From: Acinetobacter piscicola
Lineage (GTDB): Bacteria; Pseudomonadota; Gammaproteobacteria; Pseudomonadales; Moraxellaceae
DNA: 64,000 nucleotides
Reading direction: 5' to 3'
Assembly: GCF_002233755.1 (NCBI RefSeq)
Contig: NZ_KZ268704.1
Location: 240,474-304,473 of the forward strand
The translations under genes were made by a program, and so were the position numbers. Of the stretch, positions 1 to 9,117 are shown one piece after another; positions within the stretch are counted from its first letter, which is position 1; the number at the start of each line of letters is the position of its first letter. The notes under the pieces were generated by a model. The model was not told where the DNA came from. It was given only the letters and a program-made list of their open reading frames with translations, and did not search any database.

Positions 1-127
1 GAACATCCACATAAGAAATTTTTTCGGCTTTCATAATACTTTTTAAAATTTGCACAACCGACTGTGCTAATGAATCGTAAAGATGTGCATTATCTACATA
101 CCATTGATCAAAGTTTTTATGATCCAT
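1..127 (-). CDS. N-terminus of probable RelA/SpoT-domain protein (runs off the window)
   Basis: Only the first 42 codons lie in the window. The ATG is read from 127 down, and the protein begins MDHKNFDQWYVDNAHLYDSL, followed by an amphipathic helix and a segment reading KAEKISYVDV. A helical lead-in followed by an 'I-x-Y-x-x-V' strand resembles the start of the synthetase domain in small RelA/SpoT-domain (p)ppGpp synthetases. That is a resemblance from memory, since the catalytic part is outside the window. The DNA upstream (128-200) is AT-rich with no clear ribosome site. It could instead be an unrelated helical protein. Confidence 0.4.
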   Translation of the reverse strand, partial: MDHKNFDQWYVDNAHLYDSLAQSVVQILKSIMKAEKISYVDV

Positions 128-483
128 ATATTTTCCCTAAAAAAATTTAAATGAACTTATAAAAATAAAAGCTTTCTTTTCTAAATTTAGTATAAAATTT
201 AGATACAAAATAGTCATTACCAATACTTAAAATATCAGTAATGGCTTTACGACATAGAATCTAATTATTTTAGGAGAGAATAAATATCCATCACTGCCCT
301 CTTAACAATTTATTTAAATCGACCTAACAAATCATATCATTCAACTCTACATCTGGCTTTTAGTAAATTTCATATCCCCAAACTACACCAATATGTTATT
401 TTTCACATATCAAAGTTAGCGTATTTTTAAAATTAAAAAAATATTAAATTTTAAAAGCACACTACCTGTCCAATTTATACAAC
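128..483. other. Intergenic stretch with a decayed gene leader
   Basis: No gene is visible in these 356 bases. Positions 390-440 match the leader and first codons of the exported-protein gene at 1602 (compare 1560-1610) at roughly 42 of 51 positions, but the start codon position reads ATT instead of ATG and no open frame follows. It is best read as the leftover 5' end of a deleted second copy of that gene. Confidence 0.5.
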
Positions 484-1257
484 TCACTTGCCGCTCGTAC
501 ACTGCTTTAACATCTCTTTTGCACGTAAACCACTATGCCAAGCAATATTGGTAATCGATTTGCCATCCTGTTTAATTTCAAACTTCATTTTATCTTCCAT
601 ATTCGACAGCAAAGCATCCAAAGTCGGTACAGCGATCGCAATTGCACCATATTCATAATTCGGCAAAGTATAGTTAAACACTTGTACATTCTGCGGTGCT
701 TCATCATTTTGATATAACGAAATTTTTATCGTTTGTTGCTTTTCAGGCTTTGGAATATTTGGCCCCCAAAAGGTTAGTAATGCACCTTTGTATTCACCAC
801 CTGGGCCCGACACTCGAATAAAACTATCTTTCTGCCAATATAACGCAGCACAATATTCACCTGCTTTGACTTTTGGGGCATCCTGAAAAAACTCCCAACT
901 ACCATTTTCATAACTTTGGTAACGTGGGTCATTTTTAACTTGTTCTAATCGAGTGGCATGGTTTGACATAGTATTTGCCACACCACCTGCCGCATTCATG
1001 CGTTGTAATGTTGGGTCATAACCATATGAAGGCTCATGGTGATAATAATATTCATCTTCGGCCTCCATGTCCTCTTGTTGTTGCCAATAATTTGCTTCGG
1101 CAATCGAATGTCCAATATCCATCATATTTTGATGATGCTGTGCATTCATTTCACAAATATTCGGTAAATCTGAACAAGCAAAACTAGGCATTGCACATAC
1201 TGCCAAAGATGTTGCTGCAATCCATTTCAAAATCGTTTGGCGATGTGTCATATCCAT
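484..1257 (-). CDS. Exported protein of unknown function (257 aa)
   Basis: I do not recognise a family. The N-terminus (MDMTHRQTILKW, then a hydrophobic run ending PSFA-C) is a Sec-type signal peptide cleaved near residue 27. The mature protein starts with Cys, but the context is not a convincing lipobox. Residues ~45-80 are rich in His, Gln, Tyr and acidic residues (QQQEDMEAEDEYYYHHEP), a low-complexity stretch that could bind metal. The C-terminal half (from ~120) is mixed alpha/beta with four spaced cysteines in the whole protein, so disulfides in the periplasm are plausible. It is divergent from the exported protein at 1602, with 344 bases between them. Confidence 0.7.
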   Translation of the reverse strand: MDMTHRQTILKWIAATSLAVCAMPSFACSDLPNICEMNAQHHQNMMDIGHSIAEANYWQQQEDMEAEDEYYYHHEPSYGYDPTLQRMNAAGGVANTMSNHATRLEQVKNDPRYQSYENGSWEFFQDAPKVKAGEYCAALYWQKDSFIRVSGPGGEYKGALLTFWGPNIPKPEKQQTIKISLYQNDEAPQNVQVFNYTLPNYEYGAIAIAVPTLDALLSNMEDKMKFEIKQDGKSITNIAWHSGLRAKEMLKQCTSGK

Positions 1258-1601
1258 TACTCAAAAAGTATTCGTTTTATAAAATATTTTATACTACAAA
1301 TCCCAATCTATACGCTTATCTAAAAAAGCATATTTTGAATTTAATTTAGGCTCAAACTGTAATTTCGCAAAATAATCAATTTTTTCTGAGGGTTTTATAT
1401 CACAGTATTTAAACCAATTCTTCCCTCAATTGATTGATGCGAAAAATACTAAAGTGTAACTGTTTCTTCAATCCTAGTTCTTCAACGATAGCAATCCTAT
1501 TCCAAACCACAACCAAGCCTTTAACAAATTCATCAGCTCGATTTCCCACAAATCTTAACAATATGTTATTTTTAAATCATCGAAGTCAGCGTATTTTAAA
1601 A
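1258..1601. other. Divergent intergenic region
   Basis: AT-rich region between two divergent exported-protein genes; it must hold both promoters. The open frame on the + strand extends upstream to 1434, but those 56 codons have no signal-peptide character or ribosome site, so I treat 1434-1601 as untranslated. Its last 50 bases are the parent of the degenerate copy at 390-440. Confidence 0.5.
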
Positions 1602-2354
1602 ATGAAAAAGCAAATCATCGGTCTTAGTTTACTGTTATCTTTTTTTGCCACCACTGCACATGCACAGAATGTAGAAACCTTTCAGCCCACTTTTCCAAAG
1701 TTTTCAAACACAGATGCTCAAAGGAAAAAAATCAACCAATTCTACGCTCTCGGACAGGCGACATTTTCAAACCAAGTCAAAATTCCTGCTTACAGCGTAA
1801 CGGTAGAAAACCCTGCTGAGGATGGTTTGCTTAAAAATACTGAGCCTTGTACAAAAAGTAATTGTTCCTTCAATTTTAAACTTGATCCCAGACAGGCTGA
1901 AAAACTCAAACTCGTTGCAATTCCAAGTCTTGGTTATATCCTTGTTCCAAGACATTGGACAGATATCTCAGCGGCAACAGGCGCCAATGGCACAAGCTCA
2001 GTTCTGATGATGAGTCCAAATAAAAAAGAAGCGATTACAGCGTATGACTCATCTTTCTGTGTGGGTTGTGGCTTACCGAATGCGACCTTGTATTTTCCAA
2101 ACTTGTTAAAACAAAGTCTTGATTCAGAATTTGGAGGCTATAAAGATCTCAATAAAAAATTAAAGCTGGTTTATCCATCTAAAACCACAGCATTTTTTAG
2201 TTATCAAATTCCCAATTTGAATAACAAAACACATGGTATTGCGAAATACGCAGATAATGGTGATTTTAATTTTGTGAATATTCATGTCACTTTAGACAAA
2301 GCCAATCAAAACTTAGCAACGCCTATTTTAAATTTTTATAATGCAATGCATTGA
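1602..2354 (+). CDS. Exported protein, DUF4850-like (250 aa)
   Basis: I start this at the ATG at 1602 because it opens a textbook signal peptide (MKKQIIGLSLLLSFFATTAHA, cut after residue 21), although the frame is open from 1434. The mature protein is soluble-looking, with two cysteine pairs (C-x4-C near residue 80 and C-x2-C near 150) that suggest disulfides, and it ends in FYNAMH. The general look is that of the Acinetobacter DUF4850 periplasmic proteins; this is recollection and no function is known. A strong hairpin follows 18 bases after the stop. A remnant of a second copy of its 5' end lies at 390-440. Confidence 0.65.
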   Translation: MKKQIIGLSLLLSFFATTAHAQNVETFQPTFPKFSNTDAQRKKINQFYALGQATFSNQVKIPAYSVTVENPAEDGLLKNTEPCTKSNCSFNFKLDPRQAEKLKLVAIPSLGYILVPRHWTDISAATGANGTSSVLMMSPNKKEAITAYDSSFCVGCGLPNATLYFPNLLKQSLDSEFGGYKDLNKKLKLVYPSKTTAFFSYQIPNLNNKTHGIAKYADNGDFNFVNIHVTLDKANQNLATPILNFYNAMH

Positions 2355-2370
2355 TCAAACTAAAGATAAA

Positions 2371-2400
2371 AGCCCTCTCCTGAGTCAAGGAGAGGGTTTC
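2371..2400. terminator. Hairpin between convergent genes
   Basis: CCCTCTCCT (2373-2381) pairs perfectly with AGGAGAGGG (2388-2396) around a 6-base loop. It sits between convergent genes ending at 2354 and 2416. TTT follows on the + strand and CTTTT on the - strand, so it may serve both. Confidence 0.7.
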
Positions 2401-2415
2401 AAAATAAAATTAAAA

Positions 2416-2934
2416 CTATCGGGTAATGCCTAATTTATTAAAAATATCAGGTGTTAAAAAAGTCGTGACTAATTTATTCAAGTCTACATAGCGAATCACA
2501 CCTTGTAATTGTTTCTTCACTTCTGGATTTTGAATAATATCTTCACCCGTACTGCGTCCTAACTCCTGAAAACTATCACCAACTGCTTGTAGACCTTCAG
2601 TTTGAATCACAGCTTTAGTTTGAGTCGCGCACTGCTCAACAATTACGCGTTGCAAAACCTGAGCAAACTTTTGATCGAGTTGATCTCGTTGTGCATCTGT
2701 CACATTACTCAATGCTTTTAAATCTGGATGAGTAGATAAGGCAGAAAAAGTCCATTGCAGCACAGTGGTTTTATCGGTTGCTGTAGTCGCTTTGACTAAA
2801 CAATCACTTAACTGATCTACCGTTTGCCCTGCTGTTGCCAATTGCGTAGTCCCAAGCAAAGCTACGGCGATAGAAGCAGACTGAACACTACGAGAAAACC
2901 GCTGACCAATTGAAGGAAAAACTAAACGTGCCAT
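2416..2934 (-). CDS. Exported helical protein of unknown function (172 aa)
   Basis: Not recognised. Signal peptide in residues ~1-35 (basic start MARLVFPSIGQRFSR, hydrophobic SIAVALLGTTQLATA, cut before GQTVDQ). The remaining ~137 residues are predicted all-helical and polar, with two cysteines (in SDCLVKA and EQCATQ) spaced ~57 residues apart that could form a disulfide. This resembles small periplasmic helical proteins widespread in Acinetobacter with no assigned job. It is likely monocistronic: convergent with the 1602 gene and separated from the next upstream gene by 182 bases. Confidence 0.65.
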   Translation of the reverse strand: MARLVFPSIGQRFSRSVQSASIAVALLGTTQLATAGQTVDQLSDCLVKATTATDKTTVLQWTFSALSTHPDLKALSNVTDAQRDQLDQKFAQVLQRVIVEQCATQTKAVIQTEGLQAVGDSFQELGRSTGEDIIQNPEVKKQLQGVIRYVDLNKLVTTFLTPDIFNKLGITR

Positions 2935-3116
2935 AGATTAAATTCTAATACTCAATAATTTCCTTTGTATCATGAAATCCAATGATTCACCTGTTATGAC
3001 TCTGTAAACGAATCTTTATCGTTTGAATACGAATAGAATTTCTAAAAGTTCAGACCAGTAGAATAAAAAGCTACCGGTCACTGAAAATTTATTTTTAAAT
3101 ACAATGATATAAATTA

Positions 3117-4091
3117 TTAATTCATCTGCTTAAGCATATATTTAGCGACAGCATGATTCTGATTGGCGGATAGATTTTGTAAAATACGTTTTGCTCGATC
3201 TTGCGGATTCGAAAAACGACGGCTATAACTCGGTACACTGGTTAAACATTTCGCAACCAAAATACCTGACTCTGCATAAATATTGATTCCACTTGCCCCA
3301 CGCAAGCGTCCATAACCATAAGCACGTTCAGCATTATTACATGCATTAATTTGATTTTGCCCACGCCCTAAGTCTTTACGTGCAGTGGTATATAGTTGCA
3401 TCTGTTGAAGTTGTGGCGATAAAACAACTTTTTCAACTTGAGGTTTTTCTTTTTCTTCTTCAACGGGTGGAATCACTGGCTTTTTCTCTTCTACCACTTT
3501 TACTGGCGGTACTTTGACTAAAGCGGTAATTTTAGAATTATTTGCAGTCGATTTTTTCTCTTGTACGACTGGTATTGCAACCGTTTTTGCATAGAGTTTT
3601 TTCAGCTCATCCAGAGATACAAGCTTCGTCTGCAAATTAACCACTCGAGTTTCAGTATGATCTAACTTACGTTCAGAAATAGGTTCTATTGACACATACC
3701 ACTGCTGACCATCACTTTGTTTACATTGATATGCACCGATCCCTTGTTTGACACTGCTATAGGTATTGAGTAATTTTTTTGACCAAATGTCTTTCACTAA
3801 ACCCATTGAGCTTTTCTGAACTGAGGAAAACTTTCCACCTTTGGCTGCACAAAAACGACTTAAATAATGTTTAGGCAATAAAGATTGAATTTCCGTTTCG
3901 CTCTGCTGAGGTCCCCAGTAATAGACATATTCTTTCGCTGAGCTGTTATTGTCATTGATATTTTTTTTATCAATCACTTCTTGAGGCGACGTATACTGAT
4001 TAAACGATTCTGATGTTAATCCATTCATACTGGCGCAGCCATGCAAAACAAAACCAACCCCACCCAACAACAGCAATGTTTTGAAATTCAC
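3117..4091 (-). CDS. Lipoprotein of unknown function (324 aa)
   Basis: The N-terminus MNFKTLLLLGGVGFVLHGC carries a lipobox (LHGC, Cys19), so it is expected to be membrane-anchored and face the periplasm. Residues ~180-225 form a low-complexity linker rich in Lys, Glu, Val and Pro (KKPVIPPVEEEKEKPQ), separating an N-terminal domain from a C-terminal helical domain that holds NAERAYGYGRLRGASG. Four further cysteines are spread through both domains. The two domains joined by a charged Pro linker suggest a periplasm-spanning or peptidoglycan-proximal role, but no family is recognised. Confidence 0.6.
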   Translation of the reverse strand: MNFKTLLLLGGVGFVLHGCASMNGLTSESFNQYTSPQEVIDKKNINDNNSSAKEYVYYWGPQQSETEIQSLLPKHYLSRFCAAKGGKFSSVQKSSMGLVKDIWSKKLLNTYSSVKQGIGAYQCKQSDGQQWYVSIEPISERKLDHTETRVVNLQTKLVSLDELKKLYAKTVAIPVVQEKKSTANNSKITALVKVPPVKVVEEKKPVIPPVEEEKEKPQVEKVVLSPQLQQMQLYTTARKDLGRGQNQINACNNAERAYGYGRLRGASGINIYAESGILVAKCLTSVPSYSRRFSNPQDRAKRILQNLSANQNHAVAKYMLKQMN

Positions 4092-4300
4092 GTCACAATT
4101 CTCGATTATATTTTTTAAATGAAAATATATGAAATTGCTTAAAATAACAAACTTAATATATTGATTTTATTATCCATTTATCAAAATAAAACAACGATCA
4201 AAACACATTACTCATATCAGTTTGAGACCTGATCAAACAAAGTTAAGAATATTAGAATCTAAGTTGTATTTTTAAAACTTGGATAATAGCGATAAATCAT

Positions 4301-4334
4301 AAAAAACCGAATTTTAAGCTGAGTTAAAATTCGG
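4301..4334 (-). terminator. Rho-independent terminator of the M13 peptidase gene
   Basis: CCGAATTTTAA (4307-4317) pairs perfectly with TTAAAATTCGG (4324-4334), loop GCTGAG. Read on the - strand it is followed by six T (4306-4301). It lies 30 bases past the stop at 4365. Confidence 0.8.
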
Positions 4335-4364
4335 TAAAAATGGATAAATTAAAAGTGAAATCAC

Positions 4365-6437
4365 TTACCAAATGGTCACTCGTTTATTGGTTGGCAAGTA
4401 CATCTTGTCACCTTGTTTGATTTTAAACGCGTCATAAAACGGTGTTTGATTCAGCAATGTTGCATTACCGCGGACTTTATCGGGTGAGTGAGGATCTCTT
4501 TTTATATATTCAACTTGCAATGCATCTGTAATTTTAGAACGCCATGCTTGTGCCCATCCTAAATAGAAACGCTGTTCACCTGTGAAGCCACCTAAAACGG
4601 GCGCAGGTTTACCATTTAAAGACAGCTGATACGCTTTATAAGCAATCGCAAGTCCCGAGTTATCGGCAATGTTTTCACCTAAGGTAAGCTCACCATCGAC
4701 ATGGTAGCCTTTCACAGGCTCATAAGCGTTGTATTGTTGCACGAGAACTGCTGTCTTTTCTTTAAACTTTTTACGATCTTCATCCGTCCACCAGTTTTTC
4801 ATATTACCGACATCATCAAACTCACTACCTTGGTCATCAAAACCATGGCTGATTTCATGCCCAATGATCGCACCAATTGCACCGTAGTTTGTGGCGTCGT
4901 CTGCATCCATATCAAAAAAAGGCGGCTGTAAAATTGCAGCAGGAAAAACGATCTCATTTAAAGATGCATTGTAATATGCGTTGATGGTTTGTGGTGTCAT
5001 CCCCCATTCATCACGATCAACAGGTTTACCCAATTTATTTAATGCATATTGATGCTCAAATTCACGTGAACGGATCACATTACCAACCAAATCATTATTT
5101 TTAATCTCTAAAGCTGAGTAGTCTCGCCATTTATTTGGATAGCCAATTTTCACAGCAAAACTCGCCAATTTCTTCTGTGCCTCAACTTTTGTTGTTGGGC
5201 TCATCCAATCTAAACCATCAATGCTTTGTTGATAAGCTTTCATTAGATTTTGAACCAGTTGCTCCATGCGTTGTTTTTTCTCGGCAGAAAAATGCTTTTT
5301 CACATAAATCTGACCCAAACTTTCGCCGAGAGTACCCTCAACTAACTGTACGCCACGTTTCCAACGTGGTCTTTGCTCTTTCACTTCTCTAAGTTGATAA
5401 CTATAAAAATTAAAGCTGTTATCGACAAAAGCTTTACTCAATAAAGATGAAAAATCGCTGACTAAGTGAAATTTATAATAGGCTTTCCATGTATCTAAAC
5501 TATTATTTTCTACAATCGGACTAAGCGCTTTAAAATAACTCGGTTGAACCACTTGAATGGTTTGAATTTTATCGGCCAAACCTTGTCCTTTTAGATAGGT
5601 TTGCCAATCAATTTTTGGACTTAACTTGGCTAAGTCTTCAACTTTATAAATATTATAGAGTTTCTGTACATCACGATTTTGGACATTGCTCCATTGCACT
5701 TTTGCAATTTGAGTTTCTAATTTTAGAATATCTTTAGCATGTTGTGATGCCTGTTTATCCCCTGCCATTGCAAGTGTTTTTTCAATATAAGCGACATATT
5801 GCGAACGGATTTTTTTAAATTTAGCATCATTTTTTAAGTAATAATCACGATCAGGAAGACCTAAGCCACTTTGCCCAAGTACAGCACGCATTTGCGTAGA
5901 ATCTTTCATGTCTTGTTCGATTCCCACGTCAAAAGGACTCGTCACTCCAATACGTGAAAAATGTGCTGCTAATTGAGCAATATCCTTTTTGGTTTTTAAT
6001 GCGTCAACCTTTGAAATTTCAGCTTGGATTGGCTTTATTCCCAGTGCTTCAATACCTTTTTCGTCCATAAAATTGGCATATAAGTATAATACTTTTTGTT
6101 CAGCACTTCCTTCTGCCGATTGTTGTTTTGATAATTCATCAACAATATCATGTAACTGATTGACCGAATCTTCATGCAAAATATCAAACGTTCCCCAACG
6201 TGATTTATCAGCAGGAATTGCGGTATTTTTTAACCATAATCCATTTACATGTTCATAAAAATCATCTTTTTCACTGACACTTGAGTCAAAATATTGCTTT
6301 TCTAGACCTGATTTTTTTTGAGCTTGTATAGCTATTGATGAAGTAGTTGTAGGTTGTACTGCCGTACCTGCCCAAAGTGGTGCAGATGCTGACATGATTG
6401 CTGTTGTTAAAGCACTTTTTATGAATCTGTATTTCAA
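4365..6437 (-). CDS. M13 family zinc metallopeptidase (neprilysin/PepO-like)
   Basis: Exported zinc endopeptidase of the M13 family, which cleaves short peptides. With the start chosen here (690 aa) the zinc motif HEISH is at ~527-531 and the third ligand motif ENIAD at ~588-592. The NAYYNASLNEIVFPAAILQPP substrate-binding stretch precedes them and the protein ends TNKRVTIW, a short variant of the family's usual end. The frame is open to an ATG at 6527, but a TTG at 6437 sits six bases after a clear ribosome site (GAGGGT) and opens directly into a signal peptide (LKYRFIKSALTTAIMSASAP, cut near APLWAG). I therefore prefer the TTG. It has its own terminator and is monocistronic. Confidence 0.9.
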   Translation of the reverse strand: MKYRFIKSALTTAIMSASAPLWAGTAVQPTTTSSIAIQAQKKSGLEKQYFDSSVSEKDDFYEHVNGLWLKNTAIPADKSRWGTFDILHEDSVNQLHDIVDELSKQQSAEGSAEQKVLYLYANFMDEKGIEALGIKPIQAEISKVDALKTKKDIAQLAAHFSRIGVTSPFDVGIEQDMKDSTQMRAVLGQSGLGLPDRDYYLKNDAKFKKIRSQYVAYIEKTLAMAGDKQASQHAKDILKLETQIAKVQWSNVQNRDVQKLYNIYKVEDLAKLSPKIDWQTYLKGQGLADKIQTIQVVQPSYFKALSPIVENNSLDTWKAYYKFHLVSDFSSLLSKAFVDNSFNFYSYQLREVKEQRPRWKRGVQLVEGTLGESLGQIYVKKHFSAEKKQRMEQLVQNLMKAYQQSIDGLDWMSPTTKVEAQKKLASFAVKIGYPNKWRDYSALEIKNNDLVGNVIRSREFEHQYALNKLGKPVDRDEWGMTPQTINAYYNASLNEIVFPAAILQPPFFDMDADDATNYGAIGAIIGHEISHGFDDQGSEFDDVGNMKNWWTDEDRKKFKEKTAVLVQQYNAYEPVKGYHVDGELTLGENIADNSGLAIAYKAYQLSLNGKPAPVLGGFTGEQRFYLGWAQAWRSKITDALQVEYIKRDPHSPDKVRGNATLLNQTPFYDAFKIKQGDKMYLPTNKRVTIW

Positions 6438-6720
6438 AGCTATACCCTCAATTTTAATTTTTAAATGTGTGTCGTTAATTTTCAATCTTGTACTTTCAAG
6501 CAAGTTTAATCTGTTGCGAAAATGCAATTTTCACATCATTAGATTTGAACAAGCATTTAATTATGATTGATCAATAAAGCTTAAATTACTGTTCTTAACC
6601 CAGTTAAATAAATTGAAAATCAATCTGTTATAAATAACAGCAACAATTAAGCCAAAGCAAGCTGAATTGTATATTTTTTAATAAAATTGATAAAAGTCTA
6701 AAACACGTTGATGAATGAAA

Positions 6721-7605
6721 TCACTTAAGTAAATTCAACACATGTGTCAAACGAATATTGGCAGTATTTTGTTTGAACACTGCATAAATCGGCGCGATAC
6801 ACGGCGTATCCGCTTTTAGATCTTTATAAACAATTTGCTTATTCCAAAAGTCACGAATCGAAGCCGGTACAATCGACAAACCAATTCCCGCTGCGATCAA
6901 ATTAAGACTTGACGTTAAACGAGGGGCTTCTTGCACAATTTTGGGACTGAATCCAGCCTGATAACAACTGGCCAAAATATTATCAAACAGGTCTTGCCCT
7001 GCTAAACGTCGATACAACACAAAATCATAGGCCTCTAAATCTAAGATATGAATTGCATCTGTTTGGTTTGCTAAAGGATGATTATTAGACAATGCGACAA
7101 TGAGGGGTTCATCCAAAACATGCAAGCTGGTCAATCCAAAGCCGATCGGCGCAGGTTTTCGTAAAAACACGATATCATTTTTATCATTGATAATAGAGTC
7201 AATCAGTGAGCTACTTCCGTCCTCTTCTAATTGAATAGAAACTGCAGGGAAAGCCTCTCGAAAATTACGCAATAATGCAGGTAGGAATGGATGCAAACCG
7301 ACTGAATTGGTAAAACCAATACTGATTTGCCCTTCTAAACCCATTGAAATATTTTGTACACGTTTTGGAATCGCTTGTGCATGCGCAAGTATGGTCAATG
7401 CTTCTTGATATAAGGCTTTGCCAGCTTCTGTGACTTCAACACCTCGAGGCAAACGTTTCAATAAATCAGTCGATAATTCATTTTCTAAGCTTTTAATCAT
7501 TCTAGTAAGTGGCGGTTGTTGCATATTCAAGCGCACCGCTGCACGTGAGATATTACTTTCCTCTACGACGGCGACAAACGCTTTGAGTTTATGAATATCA
7601 ATCAT
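6721..7605 (-). CDS. LysR family transcriptional regulator
   Basis: N-terminal winged HTH (residues ~1-60, KLKAFVAVVEESNISRAAVR then QQPPLTRMIKSLE) followed by a periplasmic-binding-protein-like effector domain; total 294 aa, normal for the family. The frame is open to 7707, but the ribosome site AGGTGGG lies just ahead of a double ATG; the second (7605) has the better spacing. It is divergent from the two chromate-transporter halves with a 122-base gap, so it most likely regulates them, with the effector unknown. The gap contains a TATCT-N8-AGATA palindrome of the type LysR proteins bind. Confidence 0.88.
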   Translation of the reverse strand: MIDIHKLKAFVAVVEESNISRAAVRLNMQQPPLTRMIKSLENELSTDLLKRLPRGVEVTEAGKALYQEALTILAHAQAIPKRVQNISMGLEGQISIGFTNSVGLHPFLPALLRNFREAFPAVSIQLEEDGSSSLIDSIINDKNDIVFLRKPAPIGFGLTSLHVLDEPLIVALSNNHPLANQTDAIHILDLEAYDFVLYRRLAGQDLFDNILASCYQAGFSPKIVQEAPRLTSSLNLIAAGIGLSIVPASIRDFWNKQIVYKDLKADTPCIAPIYAVFKQNTANIRLTHVLNLLK

Positions 7606-7666
7606 CATCCCACCTGAAAGCATACTTTTTTGATATACCTTACAGCAAAAATAGCATTTTTCATTA

Positions 7667-7684
7667 TATCTAAACAAGCAGATA
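7667..7684. promoter_or_regulatory. Candidate LysR operator
   Basis: Inverted repeat TATCT (7667-7671) and AGATA (7680-7684) with 8 bases between, in the gap between the divergent LysR gene and the chromate transporter pair. This fits the loose T-N11-A style of LysR sites. Short arms in AT-rich DNA make chance possible. Confidence 0.35.
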
Positions 7685-7727
7685 ATTGGTCTCAAGGTAA
7701 ATAGCAAAGCAATTGAAAGAGGTCTAA

Positions 7728-8309
7728 ATGAATACTAAAGCCATGCCATTAGAACAACATTTGGAAGTACCCAATTGCAAAACATTATTTCTAGGCTTTA
7801 GCAAACTCGGTTTAATGGGCTTTGGCGGTGTTTTACCACTGGCACAGCGTTTAATTGTTGAAGATCAAAAGTGGCTTACTGCTGAACAATTTACAGATTT
7901 GTTAGGTGTCTGTCAGATTTTACCGGGCGGCAATATTGTCAATATGGCGGTAGCGATTGGTTATGATTTTGCAGGGCTAAAAGGTGCAATTAGTGCGGTA
8001 TTTGGTTTAATGCTCGCTCCGACCATAATCGTAATTTCACTATATCAACTTTACGCACAGTTTCAGGAAATTCCACTAGTACAACACATGATTCAAGGTT
8101 TGGCAGCCGCTGCCGCAGGGCTACTTTTTGCAACGGGTTTTAAAATGCTTAAACCGATGATGAAAAGTAAATTGACTTATTTCACCATCATATTAACCAT
8201 CATTTTCATGCTGTTGATTAAATTACCATTGGTACTAACCTTGTTTATTTTAGTAGGTATTAACATGTTGGTTTTAACATTCAAACAACGCCAAATGAAT
8301 CAGGGATAA
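7728..8309 (+). CDS. Chromate transporter (CHR), N-terminal half-protein
   Basis: 193 aa membrane protein of the CHR (ChrA) superfamily. The conserved opening FLGFSKLGLMGFGGVLPLA and the LLGVCQILPGGNIVNMAVAIGY motif (a variant of the usual Q-x-x-P-G-P-x-N) are present, followed by 3-4 hydrophobic segments. The length is that of a half-protein, as in the short-chain CHR pairs where two adjacent genes supply the two halves. The second half follows 7 bases on. CHR proteins export chromate, but many homologues have unproven substrates. Probably under the divergent LysR regulator. Confidence 0.85.
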   Translation: MNTKAMPLEQHLEVPNCKTLFLGFSKLGLMGFGGVLPLAQRLIVEDQKWLTAEQFTDLLGVCQILPGGNIVNMAVAIGYDFAGLKGAISAVFGLMLAPTIIVISLYQLYAQFQEIPLVQHMIQGLAAAAAGLLFATGFKMLKPMMKSKLTYFTIILTIIFMLLIKLPLVLTLFILVGINMLVLTFKQRQMNQG

Positions 8310-8316
8310 CAACAAC

Positions 8317-8835
8317 ATGTATGTACTTTTAGCACTCACACTGGTTTTTACTCAATTGTCTTTATTGGCTTTCGGTGGCGGAAATGCGATTTTGCCTGAA
8401 ATGCAGCATCAAGTGGTCACAGTTCATCAATGGATGACAGTGGAACAATTCAGTTCAATGTTTGCAATGGCGCAAGCAGCACCCGGCCCCAATATGATGA
8501 TTGTGCCTTTAGTTGGTTGGCATGTTGCTGGGCCTCTAGGTTTACTTGTCACTTCCTTGGCAAAGTTTGGGCCCTCTTCGATTATTACAATATATGCTTT
8601 AAAGTTTTGGAATAATTTTAAAGATCATCCGCTTAGAGCTAAATTTGAAAAAGCACTGAAACCCATCACTGTAGGTCTAGTTTTAGTGAGCGCTTGGATT
8701 ATTGCACAAGCTTCTGCACAAAATGTTCTGTTAATTGTGATTGTCGCTTTGACGATTTGCCTAAGTTTATTTAGAAATGTACACCCTGTTTGGTTGATGG
8801 TGTTTGGTGCAAGTGCGGGGGCCATCTTGTTATAA
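8317..8835 (+). CDS. Chromate transporter (CHR), C-terminal half-protein
   Basis: 172 aa, the partner of the gene 7 bases upstream. It repeats the family pattern in its own copy: LSLLAFGGGNAILPEMQHQVV and the MAQAAPGPNMMIVPLVGW motif, then three to four membrane segments ending GASAGAILL. In short-chain CHR systems both halves are needed and adopt opposite membrane orientations; that is family knowledge, not visible here. Both halves start with their own ATG and neither looks like a frameshifted fragment of a long ChrA. Confidence 0.85.
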   Translation: MYVLLALTLVFTQLSLLAFGGGNAILPEMQHQVVTVHQWMTVEQFSSMFAMAQAAPGPNMMIVPLVGWHVAGPLGLLVTSLAKFGPSSIITIYALKFWNNFKDHPLRAKFEKALKPITVGLVLVSAWIIAQASAQNVLLIVIVALTICLSLFRNVHPVWLMVFGASAGAILL

Positions 8836-9117
8836 ATTAAGTTGTTATAACACGCTAAGCCTGATCATCTGATCACAATAAGTTTTATCATAATAAGCTT
8901 TGGTTATAAGCATTCAAGACTTTACACGATGACCAAAGCTTTTGCTTTAAAGCTAGTTGTTTAAATCATTATAGCAACCCAAAATACAAGCCAAATTCAT
9001 GTTAAATATCTCCATTACTCAACCATTACTCCTTATATAATTCAAAAGCATACAATCAAAAAATCTAAAAATTAGAATTTAAAACAGAGTATCGTTGATA
9101 CAAAAAATTGCAATTGT
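8836..9117. other. Intergenic, no gene seen
   Basis: AT-rich. It includes an imperfect inverted pair around AAGCCTGATCATCTGATCA and two further AAGCTTT/AAAGCTT copies (8890-8950), the only candidate for a terminator after the CHR pair; it lacks a clean U-tract. Otherwise nothing recognisable. Confidence 0.3.

Noticed and set aside
1434..1601. An N-terminal extension of 56 codons on the exported protein at 1602
   Set aside because: No ribosome site, no signal-peptide character; the ATG at 1602 opens a standard signal peptide, and the stretch contains the duplicated leader.
6438..6527. ATG start of the M13 peptidase at 6527
   Set aside because: It would place 30 charged residues ahead of the signal peptide. 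The TTG at 6437 has a clear GAGGGT ribosome site at the right distance.
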